Assembly: GCA_027972325.1 (NCBI GenBank)
Contig: JAPMOS010000026.1
Span: 337,501 to 401,500 of the forward strand
DNA: 64,000 nucleotides
Reading direction: 5' to 3'
Source: Paratrimastix pyriformis
Taxonomy: Eukaryota > Preaxostyla > Paratrimastigidae
Shown: one piece after another, positions 39,261 to 51,080 of the stretch
Numbering within the stretch: position 1 is the stretch's first letter
Layout: each line of letters opens with the position of its first letter
Notes under the pieces: model-generated
The model's input: the letters and a program-made list of their open reading frames with translations, nothing else
What the model was told of the DNA's origin: nothing
Database searches by the model: none
Program-made: the position numbers and the translations under genes

Positions 39261-39349
39261 GAGAACCAATCGATGACGTGTGTGCGTTCCCCGAGGCGAG
39301 GCAGAATTCGAAGGCAGTCTGTTCCACCCCCAGTCAGTCAGTCAGTCTG

Positions 39350-40395
39350 TTAACCCCGTGGAGCCGAAGCTATTGCCACTATAGTGGCAATTGACTGTTC
39401 GCGGGTTCGAATCTCGGCAACGGATCGGAATTTTCCGACCGGGTTTTCGGAGACCCTCTCCGTGGTCTGTTCTCGCTCCCTTTCAAAGTGGCCATCGGCA
39501 CTCAAAAGCTCGGGTCCCGGCGTGACTCACAACTGGGGGACCCCACTGCCACTATATTGGCAATCGATTGGGGGCGACGGTGCTCCACGAGGTACAAGAT
39601 TTTGACCGGGTAAAAAGCGGGACCCCTCCACATCCCCCAGAAAACAAGTTTACGCAGGGACATGGCCCTGGGGCCAGAGGGGCGGTGGTCCGGCTCGAAC
39701 AGGCCGCGCAAAGGAAGAGGAACGGGGGGCATGGGGGACGTGAGCGGGGGGCACAATCGGGGCTCCGCACGGCCCGGCGCGGCCGAGAGCCTTGTTCCCC
39801 GGTGCCGGGCGCACACTCAGCGCAGGTGAAATCGGTCTTGAAGCGATGGGGCACGTGTAACTGTGCCCTGCACCGCTCCCCACCGCGGGGCACGGCCAAA
39901 TGCCAAGTGCTTGACCCCGATTGTGGAGGACGCCAAAGGGAGTCTGGGATTGCAGGAAAAGACGTTTGGTGGCACCTTGTGGGTGCGGAAGGAAAAATTG
40001 ACCAACCACGGCCCTGGACAAGCGGAAAGGGGTGTGGGTCCAAGGTGTGTCCGGAACTCCGGAAGTAGACACAGACCACTCACCAAAATTGAAAGGTAGT
40101 TTCTCCCATTCCCGAAGAATAATCCATCAAAAGATGGGGTTTCCCTGATAAATAGACGTTGAGATCCGTCGAAAACGGTCCAAAAACACACCTTGAAAGT
40201 TTAGCGGCGCGGCGCAACGAGTTTTTGAATTGAGATTCGGGAGGTGGTGCGTTGGATTCCCGAAAGCGTCACGTTTCAGGTGCACTTCAAACGGTTCCTG
40301 GATCTTGTTTCAGTGACGCAGGGCATGAGCGAGAACGGCCGCTGAGAGGTCATTTTTGGGGTATTTTCCACAAAATTTCGGCTCCACGGGGTTAA
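39350..40395. mobile_element. TTAA-flanked DNA transposon with 19-bp terminal inverted repeats, left arm
   Basis: The ends are TTAACCCCGTGGAGCCGAA (39,350-39,368) and its exact reverse complement (40,377-40,395). TTAA at both edges fits the target-site duplication of piggyBac-superfamily elements, whose ends typically begin CCC. The 1.04-kb body has no intact transposase. On the minus strand a frame with HRFKTDFTCAECAPG vaguely resembles the cysteine-rich tail of piggyBac transposases. Near the left end GCCACTATAGTGGC is a palindrome and GGTTCGAATCTC resembles a tRNA B box. Present at the matching site in the right arm, so it inserted before the duplication. Confidence 0.65.
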
Positions 40396-40449
40396 TCCAG
40401 CCTCGCAATCGAGAACCATTTCCCCCCATTTCCCAACCCGATTTCACAA

Positions 40450-40740
40450 AATATCACCTCATCCCCAGCCACTCCAGCGCTTGAGGCCCAGCGTCAGGCC
40501 CAGATGTAGTCCCGCTTGGACTGTGCCGCCATCCTGGCGAGCAAAGCAGGAAGAGAAGGAGACGGGAAGAGCAGCGACCTGAGACCCCACCCCCTCCCTG
40601 CAGGTTTTGAGGACGAGCCCATCCGGCGAGCCTGAGTCCACCCGCAAAGGAGAGGGGTTCAGTCCATTGTTATATAGAGGAGGCCTCGTTGTGATGGCCA
40701 CTAGTCTGCTGGATGGGCACAGCAGGCAGCCGTCTCCGTC
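40450..40740 (-). mobile_element. LINE-like 3' tail, left arm
   Basis: On the minus strand GACGGCTGCCTGCTGTGCCC...CCATCCAGCAGAC and the following bases match the tail of the LINE-like copy at about 25,985-26,170 with scattered substitutions and a short deletion. No coding region is attached. Confidence 0.6.
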
Positions 40741-40784
40741 GCCGCGACGCAGCCTCCCGCCGGTCATTCAGCCACCACCATCAA

Positions 40785-41720
40785 TCATCATCCAATCACA
40801 ATTATCATCATCGTCCAATCATCAATCATCCAATCGTCGGTATCATCATCCAGTCATCACCACCATCCCATCATGATCATCATCATCCGATCATCATCCG
40901 ATCATCATCCGATCATCATCCGATCATCATCCGATCATCATCCGATCATCATCCGATCATCATCCGATCATCATCCGATCATCATCCGATCATCATCCGA
41001 TCATCGTGGGATGTGGGGATGTGGGACAGCTGGCCGGCGAGGCGCGTGGGCTTCCCATGCTGCGCGTCATGGCCCTGGTCAAGGTCTGCCTTCCCCCCCC
41101 CGGGGGGGGTCGTCGTGGTCGTGTGTGTCCTGTGCTGGCTGGGAGGTGTTGATGTCATCACTCACCGCCATCGGCTCCAATCAACGGGGGTAGGGGGGGG
41201 GAGCCACGAGAGCGGCGTTCTTCTCGATGTTTTGTGATTCGCCTTCATCCCTTTGATGTCATCACTCACCGCCATCCCTTTCCGGCTCCGCGCGATCCCA
41301 CCAAACAGAGCGAGAGCGGCAATGTCCCCCCAATAATTTGCAATTCGCACTCATTCTTTGATCTCACTCATCGCTCTCCTTTTCCGTTTCCGGCCCACCA
41401 AACAGAGTGCCGCGACGTCGCTTCTGTCGGAGCCCACCAACCCGCAGATGCCGTGGGACCTCGCGGCTGCCTCCCATCCCCCGGCACCATCCACCCCATC
41501 CGGCTGGTGCGATTCCGGCGGTGGCTGTAGCACCCAGGGCGACCTACTTCGAGCATCTTCATGCCACTCCCGAGTTGCAGAAGCTCTCCTTGATGCTTTT
41601 TGCCCCGGGATTTGTCGACTCGGCACCATCGGCACATTAATGTAATAATGGTTCCCTTGTTTCTTTCTTTCGTTTGTTGATTTGGATTTTTTGCGCCCCA
41701 AAAAAAGGCTTTAGGAACAA
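40785..41720 (+). pseudogene. Partial PEX3 copy (3' exons), left arm
   Basis: After (ATC)n and CATCCGAT repeats, an exon at 41,030-41,083 reads LAGEARGLPMLRVMALVK, resembling the PEX3 segment before the C-terminal helices. An intron from GTCTGC with duplicated acceptor regions (CCACCAAACAGAG near 41,309 and 41,395) leads to an exon at 41,406 that begins SAATSLLSEPTNPQMPWDL, as in the main gene. Relative to the full PEX3 gene a short deletion near 41,497 changes frame, so the terminal EHLHATPELQKLSLMLFAPGF block lies in another frame. The 5' exons are missing. It is therefore a truncated duplicate. Confidence 0.65.
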
Positions 41721-41908
41721 CCGCGAAAGGGACGATGCGCATCGCTTCGAACGGGCACAGACCGAATCTCGGAGATTCGAGGCGCAACGTCGGCAACCGG
41801 GGCAAACCCGACAGCTCTCGCCAATCTTTGATCCCCGGCGAATCCTTCACGTTCTCGGCATGATTTCTCCTGATCAAGTCTGCTCGCCGCCCAAATGGTT
41901 CAACCTAA

Positions 41909-43491
41909 ATGGCTGACTCTTTGCCTTCCCATCAGGTTACCAAGCTCATTGAGATCGACGAGCAGCTTTGCACGGGCTGCCGTAAGTGTGTCGACGCTTG
42001 CCATGAAGGTGCTATCCAATTGATCGGTGGCAAGGCCAAGCTCGTGAAGGCCGAACATTGCGATGGTCTTGGTGCATGCATTGGCGAATGCCCTGCTGGT
42101 GCTCTGAAGTTGGTGGAGCGCCCCAAGGGACTTGCTTTCACTCTTCCCCCTGAGATGATGATGGCTGCCCCCGCCGCTCACCCGCCTGCTGATGCGCATC
42201 CAGCCACCACCACCCCGGCACCTGCGCCCGCCCCGGCACCCATCACGCCCCGCGTGGCGGTTGCCCCGGTAAGATGGCGATGCAGTTCCAACCCCGCGCG
42301 ATCGTGGATGTCTCCAGCTCCCAGGGGGATATCCCCAGCCAGCTGGGCAACTGGCCACCCAGCTCCACCTGGTCAACCCGGCTGCTCCCTGTTTCAACGC
42401 GCAGTGCCACCTTCTGCTGGCCGCCCACTGCTCCGCCTTTGCCCTGGGCGGGTTCCACGGCCGGTTCCTGGCCGGCAAGACCCTGGTCATCTGCTGCCCC
42501 AAGCTGCTCCAACCCCAGGAGCGCATGGCGCTCACCCAGAAGCTGGCCATGATCCTGGCTCAGGTCTGCCGCCGATCTCACCACCCCCGCGGCACTATTC
42601 TCACATTTTTTTTTTTTGAATTTTTTTTTCCCTCCCCAGCGCCCAGCCTCGCTGACCATTGTCCGGATGCAGGTCCCGTGCTGCGGTGGCCTGGTCCAGA
42701 TGGCCCAGGACGCCCTGGCCATGGCCCAGTCGCCTCTGACCCCCCACATCGCGGTCGTGGGCATTCAGGGTGACGTCCTGACCGAGGACGGCCCTGCCCC
42801 CGAGGCCCCTGCGGGCGTGTGCCCCTGCCAGTCCCAGGCCGACCCGACGGCCCCTCTCGGCTGCTGCGGCTGTGGTGTTGCTGCCCCTGCCCGCCAGCAG
42901 GCCGGTGGCTGTGGCTGTGGCGGCGCTGCTCCCGCGGGCGGCTGCGGCTGTGGGCCTCGTCAACAAGCTGGCGGCTGTGGCTGCGGCCCTCGTCAACAAG
43001 CTGGTGGCTGCGGCTGTGGCGGCGCTGCCCCTGCCGGTGGCTGTGGCTGCGGCCCTCGTCAACAAGCTGGTGGCTGTGGCTGTGGTGCTGCTGCTCCCGC
43101 TGGTGGCTGTGGCTGTGGGCCTCGCCAACAGGCTGGCGGCTGCGGCTGTGGTGGCGCTGCTCCCGCGGGCGGCTGTGGCTGCGGCGGCGCTGCCTCTGCC
43201 GGTGGTTGCGGCTGCGGCCCTCGCCAGCAGGCCGGCGGCTGCGGCTGTGGCGGTGCTGCCCCGCGGGCGGCTGTGGTGGCTGCGCTGGTGCCCTGCCGGC
43301 GGCTGCGGCTGTGAGGGCGGCTGCGCCGCCAAGCGCGATGGCCAGCCCTGCTCGGGCGCGTGCGGGGCCAAGCAGTGCGGCGGGAGGGCTGCGCGTGTGC
43401 CGGCAAGCGGGCCCAGCAGTCCCAGTCCCAGCCCCAGGGCTTGCCCATGATGCGGGTGAGCCAGGGAGGCCGGGTGGTGCTGGAGATGTGA
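41909..43491 (+). CDS. 4Fe-4S protein with Cys/Gly-repeat tail, left-arm copy (frame-disrupted)
   Basis: Same gene as 57,149-55,559 in the right arm, with ATG at 41,909, exon 1 to 42,563 and exon 2 from 42,640 to the stop at 43,491. Compared with the right copy it lacks single bases in C or G runs at about 42,250 (ACGCCCCGCG), about 42,356 (GGCCACCCAG), about 43,260 (GCCCCGCGGG), about 43,291 (GTGCCCTGCC) and about 43,380 (GGCGGGAGGG), plus a 3-base difference near 42,873. These shift the frame. All the single-base losses are in short C or G runs or next to one, which suggests either a young pseudogene or uncorrected sequencing error in this arm. Confidence 0.7.
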
Positions 43492-44063
43492 AGATTTTTA
43501 TTGCTTTGTGTGGGGGATGCTCTGTTTTCTGAAAATACTACTTCTCTCTTTTTTTTCGTTATTTTCCCTGCCGGTCAGCGTCATCATCCTCTGCTCCACT
43601 GATGATGTGGAGCGAGGAGAAGTTTTGTTTCGCTGCTGTTTTTTTTTATTTTTCTGTTTCTTAAAAAAAATTTATCTTGAAAACCGTGCCGGAAAAGAGT
43701 CGAGAGGGAGCCCATGCGCTCCACAGAGGACCCGGGCACAAGGCAGGACGGGGGGGGTGTCGACGGAGCGCATCAACCGCGGGTGTCGGGCCGAGCCTGG
43801 GTGACATCTTCCGCGCTGCGTGGTTTCGAGGACACTGGCGAGGTGCCGAACCGTGGGGGAATGAGACTACCTCGGTGATGGAGAAGATCAACCTGGGTGG
43901 GAGGCCCGAGCGAACCCCTGGGTACCCACGTCCCCCGATGGGGAAGCCAACCGAGCCGGGGGAGTGTCAGTCATCCGTTCTATTCAAAACTCCAACCCGG
44001 GGGTGGAAATGGCAGGGGAAACGGAGGAACCCATCGCACACACCCCCAAACAACCCCCCCCCC

Positions 44064-44893
44064 TTACAGTGTGGGCGTGATGAGAACGTACTCATCGGAA
44101 GCCACCGGATCTGCAAGCACCTCAGAGTGGTCGAAGAGTCTGGTGATGACGGCATGGATGTGATGGGACGGGTCAGTGGATTCCTGCCAGGCGCGGAACG
44201 TCCTGGTCGCTTCGTCGCCCGCCCGCCGAATGGCGGCCTTTCGGTCGGAATGACCCTTGGGCGGGCAGGCGTAGAAGCAGGCGTAGCAATGCATCCCAAC
44301 CTAAAGGGGAATGCGATGTGAAGATTTTTTTTGAAACAGCAGACCTTCGTCCAACCGGCCGGCGGGGATGGCTTGGACCAAGAAGTTCGTTCATTTGTGA
44401 TGGTGATCAGGAAACCGACCGCGAGCTTCGCCTGGAGCTTGTCGCGCAAGGCATCAAGGGAGATCACGGACGATTCGCGAGGGAGTGGAATGGTGGGCAG
44501 CGCAGGTGGACAATGGGACGCCACGATATCGATCAACTCGTCAAGGATGCCTTCTTTGTTTCCCAACGAGAGAAATTGCGTGCGGTCTCCGTTCTCCCGC
44601 AAACGATCCAGTACGTTGTCGAAGTGATCACGATATGCATCCAGTGCAGCAGCGAAAATTGAAGATATGTTGGACTCGCCAGCAACTCGGGAACAGTCAC
44701 CTTCGAGAAGAACCACCGGTGAGCAACATGCGAAAGTGGAAAAGACCTTTCCAGAACGCAGCTCAGTGGAGAGCCTCGCAAGCAATCTCGAGGTGTTGAC
44801 ATCGGTCTCTGATGGTCCAGCGGTGAGAGAATCATTCCAGTATTCGAGTGCATCCGCCAAATAGAGCGAATGAACATTCGTGGTCTCGGCCAT
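44064..44893 (-). CDS. Conserved-looking hypothetical protein, 261 residues, 2 exons
   Basis: ATG at 44,893 (MAETTNVHSLYLADALEYWN). Exon 1 is 44,893-44,345 and exon 2 is 44,300-44,064, joined by a 44-nt intron with donor AAG|GTCTGC and acceptor TTTAG. The frame is continuous for 261 codons. The N-terminal two thirds look helical (ISSIFAAALDAYRDHFDNVL, LDELIDIVASHCPPAL), and exon 2 begins VGMHCYACFYACPPKGHSDR, a cluster of Cys and His that could bind metal, followed by AGDEATRTFRAWQ. I recognise no family. It starts divergently from the BPNT-like gene about 730 bp away and its 3' end lies 157 bp from the left arm boundary. Confidence 0.6.
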
Positions 44894-45218
44894 GATCAGA
44901 ACGTGTGTTCAACCTTCAAGTCACAGACTGCACTTGAAAAATTTTATTCTGCAGTTTTTTAGCACTGTCCCCTGGTGGTGGAGCGGTTGGCTTGGTTAGT
45001 TGGTTGTAAATCGCGATCACCCGGGCATATTTGGGAGCAATCGGTTGGACGCTGATGACTGGTCGTGCTCTTCCCGAATTTCTGGAAATGCGGGCTAATG
45101 ATAATCGGGCAGCTCTTCCTGTGTCTGTGTCTGTGCTGCGTTTGTGATGGGAGGACCGTGTCGAAGTGATATGAACCCCGTCCGCGTGTGCGTGCGTGTG
45201 GTGTGTGTGCGTGTGTGC

Positions 45219-45245
45219 GGGGGGGGGGGGGGGGGGGGGGGGGGG
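45219..45245 (+). repeat. Run of 27 G
   Basis: Uninterrupted G run after GTGTGTGCGTGTGTGC. It could form a G-quadruplex, and its true length is likely uncertain in any assembly. Confidence 0.8.
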
Positions 45246-45259
45246 ATTGCGATTATCTA

Positions 45260-45292
45260 GTTAGCCTCCTACGAGGCTGCATTAACACGAGA
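45260..45292 (+). repeat. 33-bp dispersed motif with hairpin, copy B
   Basis: Two mismatches to 26,368-26,400, both C/T and one of them in the hairpin loop. It is followed by GACTGACTGACTGGGGG, a string also found just outside the TTAA element in the arms. Confidence 0.6.
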
Positions 45293-45622
45293 CTGACTGA
45301 CTGGGGGGGGGGGAGGAGGAGCTTGATCCAGCCAAAAAGCCCCGCCGCTGAAACCAGAAGAAACTGTTTCATTTCAGGCGAGGAGGTGGGCGCTATCTTT
45401 CCGCTTTTGTGTTCCGCTACTCGCTCTTTCGTCTTATTGCCCCCGAGTGATCCGTTTCCTCGAATTTATTGGGCCTATGAGAGTGGCGACCGTTCCGCAC
45501 GGATAGTGGCGATCGTACCGCGCTGCACTTCTCTGACGCCCTGTTTTTGGCCAATTTGATCTGCAGCTTCCAGATTTTGACCCGCGGCGCCTTGTCATCA
45601 CAACCAGGGCATTCGAAAAGTC

Positions 45623-47131
45623 ATGATTTCTCTCCACGACCTCCTCTCTTCTTGCATTGATGTGAGCCGGCGGGCCGGTGCGGAAATTGTCCGAATTCAC
45701 GAACAACAAGGTCACGACATTGAGGTGAAGCACAAGTCCGGACCCAAGGATCCCGTCACAATCGCAGATGTGAATGTCTGTGTGCCGATCTGGGCTGGAC
45801 TGACGATCCTCTTGGTTGTGCATATTATTATTAGTCCGAGAAATTGATCAAGGGCCTGATTTCGCGCCAGTTCCCCGGTCTCACGATTATTGGCGAGGAA
45901 TCGACTCCAGTAATTCTCCCTCCTTCATCTGAGCCAATGCTCCGCTTCGATTTGACTGATATGACTCTCCCTTCGGTTCCTCTGAATGAAGTGTGCCTTT
46001 GGGTCGATCCCCTCGATGGCACCCTTGAATTTGTTGAGGGCCGACTCCCGTATGTTTCTGTACTCTTGGGTATCAGTCACCGTGGAACCCCTGTCGCCGG
46101 CGTCTTGCATCAGCCTTTCCTGGTCCGTGTTTCATATGGACTGTGTCACGATTGTCTTGGTTTTCTCGCATCAGAACCAGACCACTTTTGGTGCCCCTGG
46201 ATTTGGCGTTCAGGGGTGTACCCACAGTACTGCTATTGAAAGTCCGTATTCTCAACTTCCTTTCCCCATCGCCGCACTCACACTCAAATGATCTCTTATT
46301 GTACATTTCTCGAAATAGACCCAGCCTCAGACGTTTGCGTCATTGCGCATACTTTTGCGCGCGGATCACCCGAGCTCGACGAGATGATGAAGCAGTTCGA
46401 GGTCTCGTTTTCGCCATCTTTGGTTCGCTCTCACCCCGGGGAATGTCCAGCCGATGCGTCCGGAGCGGATTGGCGGGTCGGGGACCAAGGGCCTTGCCCT
46501 TCTCGAGGGTAAGGCGCACCTCTTTGTGCATCCGCACACGTCGTTCACGTCCCGCTGGTCCGTCGACCTCACCCGCCGGTATGGTCGACCCCCCCCCCGA
46601 CGGCATGGTCGACCTCACCCGCCTCCCGTTCGTTGTGTTTGCCGACTTCACCGCTCCCGCAGGGATACCTGCGCCATCGAGGCGATGCTCTACGCAACCG
46701 GGGGCTCGTTGACCGACGAGTGGGGCATCCGCTACAACTACGGGTCCGTCCATGCTCCATTCGGACCCCCCGTTCCCAACCCATCGTCATTATCACCACC
46801 ATGTCAGGTACATCACCACAAGCACCACAACACAATCAGTCTCACAATCAGCATAAAACCAGCACCACCACAATCAACCTGACCACCCCATCATCATCTC
46901 CCCATGGCATCCTCATCACCCAGCGTCATCATCATCACCCATCATCATCATCTCCCCCGTCATCATCACCACCCTCGCAGGCCGGACACGAGCCGCACCA
47001 ACGACCGGGGCCTCATTGCCGCGTCGGCCTTCGGGCAGCGCTTCCTGGAGCGGTACAACGCCCCCGCCCCTCCGCCGACCCCCGCCCCGGGGACCCCGGC
47101 GCCCATCCCAGTCCACATGGCCCACCACTAG
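45623..47131 (+). CDS. 3'(2'),5'-bisphosphate nucleotidase-like phosphatase (multi-exon)
   Basis: Member of the inositol-monophosphatase superfamily; BPNT-type enzymes hydrolyse phosphoadenosine phosphate (PAP), a by-product of sulfation, using Mg2+. ATG at 45,623. Exon 1 (to 45,775) has KDPVTIADVN. Exon 2 (from 45,835) gives FPGLTIIGEES, the first metal-binding Glu pair, and CLWVDPLDGTLEFVEGRLPY, the hallmark W-x-D-P-x-D-G-T motif, followed by SVLLGISHRGTPVAGVLHQP. Later exons hold TTFGAPGFGVQG, RIGGSGTKGLALLEGKAHLF and DTCAIEAMLYATGGSLTDEW, which contains the second metal-binding Asp. The C-terminus reads DRGLIAASAFGQRFLERY plus a Pro-rich tail, stopping at 47,131. Several middle exon ends, between 46,170 and 46,680, are not fixed. 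Donors include GTCTGT and GTCCGT. Confidence 0.78.
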
Positions 47132-48871
47132 GGGGGCGGTGCCTCGACCACCACCACCCCCCCATCGCCGCCTCCAGATCTTGTAAGATGTTTTGACCGG
47201 CACGGCGGCGGTGAGCCTGCCCTCTTTTCTTTTTTTTTTGTGCCGATGTTGCGGTTCGTGATCGCGATGATGTATCAAGTGGAATGTTTTTCTGGGTGTG
47301 TGTGTCTGTGTGTGTCTGTGTGTGTGTGCCGTCACGTGTGGGGTGTGGGGTGTGCCGCCTGCCTGAGTTTGGTTGGGCTCTCGTGAATACACACACACCC
47401 CGGGCTCGGCGCGCGGTGGGGACATGAACCTCCTTTCCCTTGTCGTTTTTACTTTCGTGTCGGCTGCGACAGGGGGGGCGAGCCTCGCACGCATGACAGG
47501 CATATCGGACCCCCCCGGCTTTCGTCCACACCCATGCCAAGTTTCAAAAACGATGCTGAGTTCAGTGGATGAAGCAGCCATTCACATGGGTCTTCACAAG
47601 GAGCCCCCGTGGAACATCTTCCAGCCGGTGGGCATGGTGGTGATGATACGAAAGGCCCTGTCCTTCGGGACCCAAATTCCAGCCGGTGGGCAGGGTGATG
47701 ATGAGACGAAAGGCCCTGTCCCGCCCCTTGGAATGGGCGGTGGGCGGCCGCGGGGGCGCGTCTTTGGGGACCGCACCAGCCTTGCGTTCCGGGGGTTGTC
47801 GGGTTGCATATTGCCAGAGGGGGGGGGGGGGGGGGGGGTTCGTTGACAGGATGATGATGATGATGATGGATAGCCAACCATCACGGACGGACAAATCAGA
47901 TGATGATGATGATGGTGATGATGATCGGACGGTGATGATGATCGGATGGTGATGATGATCGGATGGTGATGATGATCGGATGGTGATGATGATCGGAGAG
48001 ATTGGATGACTGGATGATGATTGGATGACGATGATGATGATTGGATGACGATGATGATGATTGGATGACGATGATGATGATTGGATGACTGGATGATGAT
48101 GATTGGATGACTGGATGATGATTGGATGACGATGATGATGAACGAACGAGGACGCCGATGATGATGATGACGAAGAAGGCTTTTTTTTTTTGGGAGACAG
48201 CCCGGGCGGCGGAGGATGGAGAGACATGTGAGAATGAGCCCAAAATGGAAGAAGAAGAAAAAAAAAAAAAAAACCGGCCGGTGGGCCGGGTGACATGTAC
48301 TGTTCACCCAGACAGACGCACGGGCACACACGAGGCATCACAGAGGGGCGCATACACACTGAGACATACAGAGAGACAGAGGGACGCACGCCGCATGCAT
48401 GGACAACAGAGACACAGAGAGAGACGCAGAGAGAGACGCACAGAGAGACGCACAGAGAGACGCACAGAGACACAGAGAGACACAGAGAGAGACACAGAGA
48501 CGTACAGACGTACAGACATAGAGACGTACAGACACAGAGAGACACACAGAGAGAGACAGAGACACACAGAGAGACAGAGAGACAGAGACACACAGAGACA
48601 CACAGAGACACACAGAGACACACAGAGACACACAGAGACACACAGAGACACACAGAGACACACATGAGACACACATGAGACACACATGAGACACACATGA
48701 GACACACAGAGACACACAGAGAGACGCAGAGAGACACACAGAGACACGGACATACGCACACGCCACCAATCAAAAAGCTGTGGGCAGCCCGATATTCCCC
48801 CCCCCCCCTTGAAAAGGGGATGATGTGGGCTGGGGATGGGGGACCGGCCCAGGATCGCCAACAGGACCCCA
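47132..48871. other. Convergent intergenic region filled with simple repeats
   Basis: Contains TGTGTCTG runs (47,297-47,330), a duplicated 60-bp block with CCAGCCGGTGGGCA (about 47,620 and 47,690), a G run at 47,819-47,838, a GATGATGATCGGATG/GATGATTGGATGAC array (47,850-48,150) and an ACACAGAGAGAC array (48,300-48,760). No gene is supported. Confidence 0.6.
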
Positions 48872-49421
48872 TCAAACGTGGCTATCCTCATCGCCCATCC
48901 AGTCGTCCTCCTGCCTGGCCGCCTCGGCGCGTGCTTGGCGGGAACGCCGGATGGCCTCGAGGGATGCCGATGCTGATGGTGGTGGTGAGGCGGGGGCGGG
49001 GGCGGGGGCCAGCGGGGATTCGGGCGCGGCTGGGTTGGGACTCATGGGCGGGGTGGGTGGTGGCGAGGTGTGGGTGCGGGTGCGGAGGGGGGTCGATTTG
49101 GGGCCGGCGGGGGTGTTGGAGGTGCCGAAGTTTGCGGGGAACCCGAAGACAAGAAGCAGAACTGCAGAGGAGGATGGGAGGATGGGAGGATAGGAGAAGG
49201 GTGATGTCAGGTGATGGTGGTGGTGATGGTGGTGGTGGTGGATGATGATGATGATGATGAAGTTTGCGGGGAACCCAAGAAGCAGAACTGCAGAGGAGGA
49301 TAGGAGAAGGGTGATGTCAGGTGATGGTGGTGGTGATGATGATGGTGGTGGTGGATGATGATGATGATGCTGAAGTTTGCGGGGAACCCAAGAAGCAGAA
49401 CTGCAGAGGTGGAGGAGGATG

Positions 49422-49473
<52 letters not shown>

Positions 49474-50653
49474 GGTGGTGGTGGTGGTGATGATGATGAC
49501 GATTGGAGATGATGATGATTGGATGATGCTTGGATGATGCTTGGATGATGATGATGATGATGACATGTGTGTGTGTGTGTGGGGGCGGACCGGTGCTGGG
49601 GAAGAGCTCGCTGAAGATGTAATACACCATCAGCAGCACCAGATCAGGCTTCAGAGTGATGAAAATCTGCGGATGGCGGGGAAAGGAACAAGGTGAGGGA
49701 GTGAGGGAGCGATGAAGCCGAAAAGCCACCGCGGCCAGAGACAGACCGACAGACAGACGGGCAGACAGACGGGCAGACCGACAGACAGACCGACCGACCG
49801 ACCGACAGACAGACGGGCAGACAGACGGGCAGACAGACCGACAGACAGACAGACAGACCGACAGACAGACAGACCGACAGACCGACAGACCGACAGACAG
49901 ACGGACAGACGGACAGACAGACGGACAGACAGACGGGCAGACAGACGACGGGCAGACAGACGGGCAGACAGACGACGGGCAGACAGACGACGGGCAGACA
50001 GACGGGCAGACAGACGGGCAGACAGACGGGCAGACAGACGGGCAGACAGACGGGCAGACAGACGGGCAGACAGACGGGCAGACAGACGGGCAGACAGACG
50101 GGCAGACAGCCGGGCAGACAGACGGGCAGACAGACGGGCAGAACACAGCCAGCGCACAGCAGCCCAGCGCACAGCAGCCCAGCCCAGCATTGACATACAT
50201 AATATGACACAGCACAGGACAGCACAGCACAGCACAGCACAGCACATCATAGCACAGCACAGCACAGCACAGCACAGCACAGCACAGCACAGCACAGCAC
50301 AGCACAGCACAGCACAGCACAGCACAGCACAGCACAGCACAGCACAGCACAGCACAGGAGAGGACAGGACAGCACAGGAGAGGACAGGACAGCACAGAAC
50401 AGCACAGCACAGCACACAAGCGGGGTGACGGACCAGCGCGATACCGCGGAAGATGAAGGACAGCGAGAGAACACCGGAGAACATCAGAAGCTGGTCCCCC
50501 CCGCGATGCCCGGAGAGCACAACAAGAAGACCAGGTGATGATGATGATGACTGGATGATGATGATGACTGGATGATGATGATGACTGGATGATGATGATG
50601 ACTGGATGATGATGATGACTGGATGATGATGATGACTGGATGATGATGATGAT

Positions 50654-50687
<34 letters not shown>

Positions 50688-50701
50688 CTGGATGATGATG
50701 A

Positions 50702-50770
<69 letters not shown>

Positions 50771-50996
50771 GGTGGTGGTGGTGGTGGTGGTGATGATGAT
50801 GCCGATACCGGAAAGCAGAAGCCGCATGAAATGAGATGAGGGGTGGCGGACCCTGCTGCCGAACGTGCCGTGACCTGCCACGGGGCCCGCTCGCCCGGCC
50901 CGCCTGCGCCCCGACGGCTGGGCGGATGGCGAGGGTGGCGGCGTGTCCGAATCCGTCACATCGGACATGCTGCCGCAGGGAGGGCAAAAAGAGACG

Positions 50997-51080
<84 letters not shown>

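Larger units (their letters stand above)
34213..43907 (+). repeat. Left arm of a large inverted duplication
   Basis: Matches 55,143-64,000 in reverse orientation almost base for base, apart from repeat-length changes and single-base run-length differences. The inner boundary is sharp: GGGTGGGAGGCCC is shared and then the sequences diverge at 43,908 and 55,142. The outer end may lie further left because the right copy is cut by the window end. Confidence 0.93.

Noticed and set aside
41900-42550. Long minus-strand frames opposite the ferredoxin gene in both arms
   Set aside because: Antisense shadow of a GC-rich coding exon; the sense frame carries clear 4Fe-4S motifs.
44955-45075. Possible tRNA-Tyr-like sequence (GGTGGAGCGGTTGGC, GTTGTAAATC)
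   Set aside because: No B box and no pairing acceptor stem could be found.
48122-48769. Asp/Thr/Arg or Val/Cys/Leu-rich frames over the ACACAGAGAC array
   Set aside because: Low-complexity repeat translations without any start, splice or family evidence.
49712-50428. Plus-strand frame of Asp-Arg-Arg-Ala repeats at 49.7-50.4 kb
   Set aside because: Reverse complement of the GTCTGTCTGCCC intron array of the TOM1-like gene.
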